Assembly: GCA_000196815.1 (NCBI GenBank) | Contig: FP929003.1 | Location: 3,495,501-3,559,500, forward strand | Direction: 5' to 3' | Length of the DNA: 64,000 nucleotides | DNA from: Nitrospira defluvii | Lineage (GTDB): Bacteria > Nitrospirota > Nitrospiria > Nitrospirales > Nitrospiraceae | In this document: in pieces, positions 59,738-64,000 of the stretch | Position numbering within the stretch: position 1 is the first letter of the stretch | Layout: each line of letters opens with the position of its first letter | The notes under the pieces: generated by a model | Seen by the model: the letters and a program-made list of their open reading frames with translations, nothing else | Told to the model about the DNA's origin: nothing | The model's database searches: none | Made by a program: the position numbers and the translations under genes

Positions 59738-61579
59738 ATGCTGCAGCTTGAATCTGTCCATAAACAATTTGCTACCAAAGTGCTGCTCGAAGGCGCCACG
59801 GCACACCTGCGTCCCGGTGCCCGTGTGGGCCTCGTGGGCCCCAACGGCGCTGGAAAAACGACGCTCTTCCGGATGATTCTGGGCGAGGAGTCTCCCGACA
59901 AAGGGACGATCCGCAAACGCCCGCGCCTCCGTGTCGGCTACCTCCCGCAGGAACTGGAAACCATCGTCGGAAAAACCGTGCTGGATGCCACGCACCGCGA
60001 TTTGTACCCGGAACATGAAGCCGAACGGATTCTTGCCGGCCTGGGCTTTTCGGAAACCGATTTTTCACGGCCGATTGAGAACCTTTCCGGCGGATACCGC
60101 ATGCGTGTCGCCCTCGCGCACCTGCTGCTGTCGAACCCCGACGTGCTCATGCTGGACGAACCGACGAATCACTTGGACAAGCCGACCCAGCGCTGGTTCG
60201 AGCGGTTTCTCCTCGACTCGAATCTCACGCTCCTCGTCATCTCGCACGACACCAAATTTTTGGACGGCATCGCCACGCACATCTGGGAACTCCGTGATCG
60301 CACCATTCAGGAATACCGCGGCAACTATACGAAGTTCCAGGAACTCCGGGCGGCGCGGGACGCCCAGATCGAATCGGCCGCCAACCGGCAGAGCAAAGAA
60401 GTCGCCCGCGTCCAGAACTTCATCGATCGTTTTCGCTATCAGGCCAATAAAGCCAAGCAGGTGCAGTCGCGCATCAAGCAGCTGGATAAGGTCAAGCTGA
60501 TCGAGCGGCAACGTGATACCAAACGCGTGCGCTTCAAGTTTCCCCTGCCCTCGGCCAGTGGCCGGCACGTGCTGGAACTCAAAGGCGTCGCGAAGAGCTA
60601 CGGCGAAAAGATCATTTACCGCTCATTGGATTTCACTGTTGAGCGGGGGCAACGGATTGCGCTGGTGGGTGAGAATGGGGCCGGAAAAAGCACGCTGCTG
60701 AAAATCCTGGCCGGCGTGCTGCCGTTCGAAAAGGGCACGCGCCAGGTCGGGCACGGAGTCACGCTTCACTACTTTGCCCAACACCAAGCGGAATCATTGG
60801 ACCCGGACGACACGATTCTGGAGTCACTGGCCGAGGTTTCCGCACAGGCCGAAACGAACTTTCTCCGCGGTATTGCCGGCGCCTTCCTGTTCTCCGGTGA
60901 CGATCAGAAAAAACCGATCAAAGCCCTCAGCGGCGGCGAGCGCAATCGCGTGGCCCTGGCCCGCATGCTGGTGGAGCCGGCCAACACGTTGCTGCTCGAC
61001 GAACCGACCAACCACCTGGACCCGGCCTCGGTGGACATGCTGACCGACGCCTTGACGGACTTTCCTGGAACGATCATCTTCATTTCCCACGATCCGACGT
61101 TTCTGACGCGCGTCGCCACGCTGATCGTCGAAGTAGATGAAGGCCAGGCGAAGAATTATCTCGGCGACTATGAGTATTTCTTGTGGAAGAAGGCCCAGGA
61201 GTTCGAATCGATCAAGGAAAGCAGCGCGGAACTCGCCGCCGCCCAGGCAGGTAAATCAGACGGCCCCACCAAGGCCATGGCTTCGCAGGTGCAGCAGAAA
61301 TCTCAGGGTGGGGAACGACGGGATCTGAGTAAAACGCAGGCGCGCCTTGAAAAGCAGGTGTCGCGGGCGGAGTCCGAGATCGCCTCGATGGAAACCAAAG
61401 TGAAAGCGCGTGAACTGGAACTGGCTGACCCGGCCCTCTACCAGGAACATGGCCGATGGAGCGACTTGCAGCGAGAGCAGGAAGGTTGGAAAAAGGAACT
61501 GGAACGACTCACGGCGCGCTGGGAATCGTTGTCCGATGAATTGCAGGACGTGCGGGACAAACTGACGGCAATCGGTTAA
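59738..61579 (+). CDS. ABC-F family ATPase (Uup/YheS-like)
   Basis: 613 residues with two ABC domains and no membrane segments. First Walker A GPNGAGKTT (34-42), signature LSGGYRMRVALA, Walker B LMLDEPTNHLD. Linker helices (NRQSKEVARVQNFIDRFRYQANKAKQVQSR) between domains. Second Walker A GENGAGKST (~311), LSGGERNRVALARM, LLLDEPTNHLDP. C-terminal coiled coil (~510-600: ARLEKQVSRAESEIASMETKV). ABC-F proteins act on ribosomes or DNA-linked processes. It overlaps the convergent PilZ gene by 4 bp. No obvious ribosome site. Confidence 0.92.
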   Translation: MLQLESVHKQFATKVLLEGATAHLRPGARVGLVGPNGAGKTTLFRMILGEESPDKGTIRKRPRLRVGYLPQELETIVGKTVLDATHRDLYPEHEAERILAGLGFSETDFSRPIENLSGGYRMRVALAHLLLSNPDVLMLDEPTNHLDKPTQRWFERFLLDSNLTLLVISHDTKFLDGIATHIWELRDRTIQEYRGNYTKFQELRAARDAQIESAANRQSKEVARVQNFIDRFRYQANKAKQVQSRIKQLDKVKLIERQRDTKRVRFKFPLPSASGRHVLELKGVAKSYGEKIIYRSLDFTVERGQRIALVGENGAGKSTLLKILAGVLPFEKGTRQVGHGVTLHYFAQHQAESLDPDDTILESLAEVSAQAETNFLRGIAGAFLFSGDDQKKPIKALSGGERNRVALARMLVEPANTLLLDEPTNHLDPASVDMLTDALTDFPGTIIFISHDPTFLTRVATLIVEVDEGQAKNYLGDYEYFLWKKAQEFESIKESSAELAAAQAGKSDGPTKAMASQVQQKSQGGERRDLSKTQARLEKQVSRAESEIASMETKVKARELELADPALYQEHGRWSDLQREQEGWKKELERLTARWESLSDELQDVRDKLTAIG

Positions 61580-61953
61580 TCGGTCGACTTCAGCGTCTCT
61601 TCAAGATAGTAGTACAACCAGCGGTTCTTCTCTTTCGTCACCAGATCATCCCACACCACTCCCAGCAATATTCCCTTCTCCCAGGGTTTGGCCCAAGCCA
61701 CGGTGGCGTTCAGCTTCTCCTGTTGTTCGACGCGATCGGGGTCCAGGAATGCCAGCGACACGGTAATCTTTGCGCCGATGGGCAGGGTCTCTTTGGAATG
61801 AAGGCCGGCGCCGATCTTGTTGACGTTGTTGAGCACCGCCGTAAAACCCTTGGCACCGCTTTGCGGCGACACCAGGGCCGACCCGACGAGCGTAGCTCGG
61901 ACATACTTCCGGCGTTCGCTCACACTCTCCGCTGAACTGGATTGACGTGCCAT
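61576..61953 (-). CDS. PilZ domain protein (c-di-GMP effector type)
   Basis: 125 residues. The PilZ switch is visible: RRKYVRATL near the N-terminus (RxxxR) and NNVNKIGAGLHS (a variant of D/NxSxxG) about 40 residues later, followed by a small beta-barrel (KITVSLAFLDPD...GILLGVVWDD). It likely binds cyclic di-GMP and modulates a partner. The second motif has Asn-Lys-Ile-Gly rather than Ser, so binding strength is uncertain. Confidence 0.78.
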   Translation of the reverse strand: MARQSSSAESVSERRKYVRATLVGSALVSPQSGAKGFTAVLNNVNKIGAGLHSKETLPIGAKITVSLAFLDPDRVEQQEKLNATVAWAKPWEKGILLGVVWDDLVTKEKNRWLYYYLEETLKSTD

Positions 61954-62015
61954 GCTGACCTCGGCCCTAAGTATAACCGTCTGCCCAGCTTTGTCCAGCC
62001 CCTTTCTTCACCAAA

Positions 62016-63305
62016 TTACGGGGTTTTCGGGCGGTAATACCGTGTGCCACGAAGCGGCTCCGGGAGGTGATTCTGATCGGTTTTGGCGGCTGAATCGTCA
62101 TGCACGTACCGATACCCCTTCCCGTAGCCGATGTCTTTCATGAGTGACGTCACGGCATTGCGCAGGTGCAACGGCACGCCGAGATTGCCATGTTGGCGCG
62201 CATCCCGCACTGCCTCCTGCAGGCCTACATAAGAAGCATTATCCTTGGGCCGCGAGGCCAGGTACGTCGTCACATGCGCCAGGTTGATTTGAGCCTCCGG
62301 CAATCCGACGAACTCCACCGCCTGCGCGACCGCGTTGGCCATCACCAAGGCCATCGGATCGGCATTGCCGATATCTTCTGAAGCAAAAATCACCATCCGT
62401 CGGGCAATGAATCGGGGATTCTCCCCGCCTTCCAACATACGCGCCAGCCAATAGAGGGCGCCGTCCGGATCGGAGTCGCGCAGGCTCTTGATATACGCCG
62501 ACACCAGGTTGTAGTGCTCCTCGCCCGACTTGTCGTAACGAAGCGCCTTTTTGAGTAGCGCAGCCTCCAGCACCTGTTCATCGATGGTTCGTGATCCATC
62601 CGGCCCGACAGGCGCCTGGCCGGCGACAAACTCCAACGTCGTCAACAGGCTTCTCGCATCACCGTTGCCGAAGGCAATCAATCGCTCACGAGCAGCGGGG
62701 AGCAACGTGATCCGGAGCGATCCGAGTCCCCGCGCCCTATCGTCCACTGCGCGATCCAGAATGGAACCGAGCGACTCTTCTGACAGCGGCTTCAACAGCA
62801 CCACGATGGAGCGAGACAGTAAGGGCGCGATGAGTTCGAAGGAAGGATTTTCCGTGGTCGCCCCGATGAGCACCACCGTCCCCCGTTCGACATGCGGCAA
62901 AAAGGCATCTTGCTGGGCTTTATTGAACCGGTGAATTTCGTCTACGAACAGCGTGGTCGCCCGACCCATCGCCCGACGATGCTCTGCAGCCTTAATAATC
63001 TCGCGCAACTCGGGAATGCCGCCGGTGACGGCCGAAAACGGCACGAACTGAGATTCGGTATGCTGCGCGACCAGGCCGGCTAATGTAGTTTTCCCGCAAC
63101 CCGGTGGTCCCCAGAAAATAACGGAGGAGAGCTGATCCCGTTCAATGGCATTTCTGAGCGGACGTCCCGGCCCCACCACCTCATCCTGCCCGACAAGGTC
63201 ATCGAAGCTTCGCGGACGCATCCGCTCGGCCAGCGGGACCTTTCCCGGACGGGTGGCCGTCTGAGCCGGCGCGAAGAGATCACCTGTGGAATCATGAGAG
63301 GACAT
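62016..63305 (-). CDS. rarA: replication-associated recombination protein A (RarA/MgsA)
   Basis: 429 residues from ATG 63305. AAA+ ATPase related to clamp loaders: Walker A GPPGCGKTT (66-74), Walker B LFVDEIHRFNKAQQD, sensor IGATTENPSF, then a helical lid and the C-terminal MgsA region (YNLVSAYIKSLRDSDPDGALYWLARMLEGGE, VGLPEAQINLAHVTTYLA). It acts at stalled replication forks. The frame extends to 63428 but the extra 41 codons do not resemble the family. Confidence 0.95.
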   Translation of the reverse strand: MSSHDSTGDLFAPAQTATRPGKVPLAERMRPRSFDDLVGQDEVVGPGRPLRNAIERDQLSSVIFWGPPGCGKTTLAGLVAQHTESQFVPFSAVTGGIPELREIIKAAEHRRAMGRATTLFVDEIHRFNKAQQDAFLPHVERGTVVLIGATTENPSFELIAPLLSRSIVVLLKPLSEESLGSILDRAVDDRARGLGSLRITLLPAARERLIAFGNGDARSLLTTLEFVAGQAPVGPDGSRTIDEQVLEAALLKKALRYDKSGEEHYNLVSAYIKSLRDSDPDGALYWLARMLEGGENPRFIARRMVIFASEDIGNADPMALVMANAVAQAVEFVGLPEAQINLAHVTTYLASRPKDNASYVGLQEAVRDARQHGNLGVPLHLRNAVTSLMKDIGYGKGYRYVHDDSAAKTDQNHLPEPLRGTRYYRPKTP

Positions 63306-63457
63306 GGTCGTGCTCTGCCTGAATATCTCTTGGCATTCTAGCTGTCGCGAGGGAATCATCGCAAACGACTCTCGTCCCCATCGCCGATCCTCCCCTTGAT
63401 TCCCGCGCACGGCAATGCTACCACCCACCCATCGGCTTTTTCACAAAGGATGAACTT

Positions 63458-64000
63458 ATGTTTTTCGACACGAAGGGCATTCGGTTGGCCTACGATGACC
63501 AGGGCACAGGACTTCCTCTCGTCTTCCTCCATGCGTTCCCGCTGAATCGCTCGATGTGGACGCCACAGACGACCGCGCTGTCACGACAGTTCAGGACCAT
63601 CGCCATGGATCTTCGCGGGCATGGTGAGTCGGATGCCCCGCTGTGGAATTTTTCACTCGAGCAGTACGCCGACGATGTCTTGGCACTGCTCGACCACCTT
63701 GCCATTCCACAAGCAGTACTGGTCGGGCTCTCGATGGGGGGTTATATCAGCCTTGCCTTTTCCCGAAAATACGGGAGCCGCCTGAAGGGATTGGTGCTGG
63801 CTGATACTCGAGCACAGGCGGATAGTCCGGAGGGGCGCACGGGGCGTTTCAATCTGGCACAGACTGCCTATGGGAAAGGGGCCGACGCCGTGGCGGACAT
63901 CATGCTCTCCAAACTACTGGGCGCAACGTCACTGCAACAAAAACCTGAACTGGTCGATTCCATCCGACACACAATCCGGAACACGCCGGTGAGCGGCATT
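63458..64000 (+). CDS. alpha/beta-hydrolase, 3' end outside window
   Basis: 181 codons to the window edge, still open. ATG 63458 has AAGGA upstream. Typical alpha/beta-hydrolase start: GIRLAYDDQGTGLPLVFLHAFPLN (oxyanion HxF/HA region), then MDLRGHGESD, and the nucleophile elbow GLSMGGY (Ser about residue 93). The acid and His of the triad would lie beyond the window. Similar to 3-oxoadipate enol-lactonase/esterase-like hydrolases; substrate unknown. Confidence 0.88.
   Translation, partial: MFFDTKGIRLAYDDQGTGLPLVFLHAFPLNRSMWTPQTTALSRQFRTIAMDLRGHGESDAPLWNFSLEQYADDVLALLDHLAIPQAVLVGLSMGGYISLAFSRKYGSRLKGLVLADTRAQADSPEGRTGRFNLAQTAYGKGADAVADIMLSKLLGATSLQQKPELVDSIRHTIRNTPVSGI

Overview
The window is about 64 kb of GC-rich bacterial chromosome from a Gram-negative organism: there is a TonB receptor, an outer-membrane barrel protein, a lipoprotein and an RND pump. 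The gene set (two multicopper oxidases, a di-heme peroxidase, a phosphoketolase/acetate kinase pair, many small palindromic repeats ending in sequences like TTTTTCCGCATCCTGCTA) fits best with the genus Nitrospira or a close Nitrospirota relative. That assignment is an inference from gene content and repeat style. No rRNA or marker phylogeny is available here.

Layout. 1-8.4 kb: a DUF2207 membrane protein (cut by the window edge), a very large membrane protein with a glycosidase-like C-terminal half, and small genes (PPOX-like flavin protein, DUF5069 protein, GNAT acetyltransferase, outer-membrane barrel protein). 8.4-8.9 kb: two repeat elements. 8.9-15.0 kb: a membrane protein, an exported DUF4124/LPP20-like protein, and a translationally coupled di-heme peroxidase + Tat-exported multicopper oxidase pair. 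15.5-21.0 kb: one-way operon ackA > xfp > HAD phosphatase > aldo/keto reductase, giving acetyl phosphate and acetate from sugar phosphates. 21.3-27.6 kb: a small exported protein, a DsbA-like oxidoreductase and a 1627-residue MnxG-like multicopper oxidase whose long leader holds perfect palindromes. 28.1-38.4 kb: a metal-uptake and signalling block read right to left: FecI-type sigma factor, FecR-type anti-sigma factor, TonB receptor with signalling domain, DUF4198 protein, PepSY membrane protein, sensor kinase and sigma54-dependent response regulator. 38.5-46.0 kb: MdtABC-type RND efflux operon without an outer-membrane channel gene. 46.3-49.2 kb: a LysR regulator divergent from two MOSC-domain proteins and a small exported protein. 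49.4-52.6 kb: exported protein, single-domain response regulator, Ada methyltransferase, TRL-like lipoprotein.

52.97-57.68 kb is a compact integrative element. It is inserted at the 3' end of a tRNA-Lys(UUU) gene, is flanked by 45-bp direct repeats, and carries a tyrosine integrase, an excisionase-like protein, a ribbon-helix-helix-like protein, a zinc-ribbon protein and a visibly AT-richer convergent pair: a PD-(D/E)XK nuclease-like protein and a nucleoside-deoxyribosyltransferase/TIR-like protein with a winged-helix tail. This pair is the best candidate for an undescribed (probably defence-type) system. 57.7-64 kb returns to housekeeping genes: tRNA-Lys, purA, tRNA-Ala(GGC), an ABC-F ATPase, a PilZ protein, rarA and the start of an alpha/beta hydrolase.

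Two families of small palindromic repeats recur. One 211-bp copy at 8392-8602 is base-for-base identical to an inverted copy at 33697-33907. At five places the repeat edge supplies the stop codon of the neighbouring gene. No CRISPR array, rRNA, transposase gene or prophage structural gene was seen.
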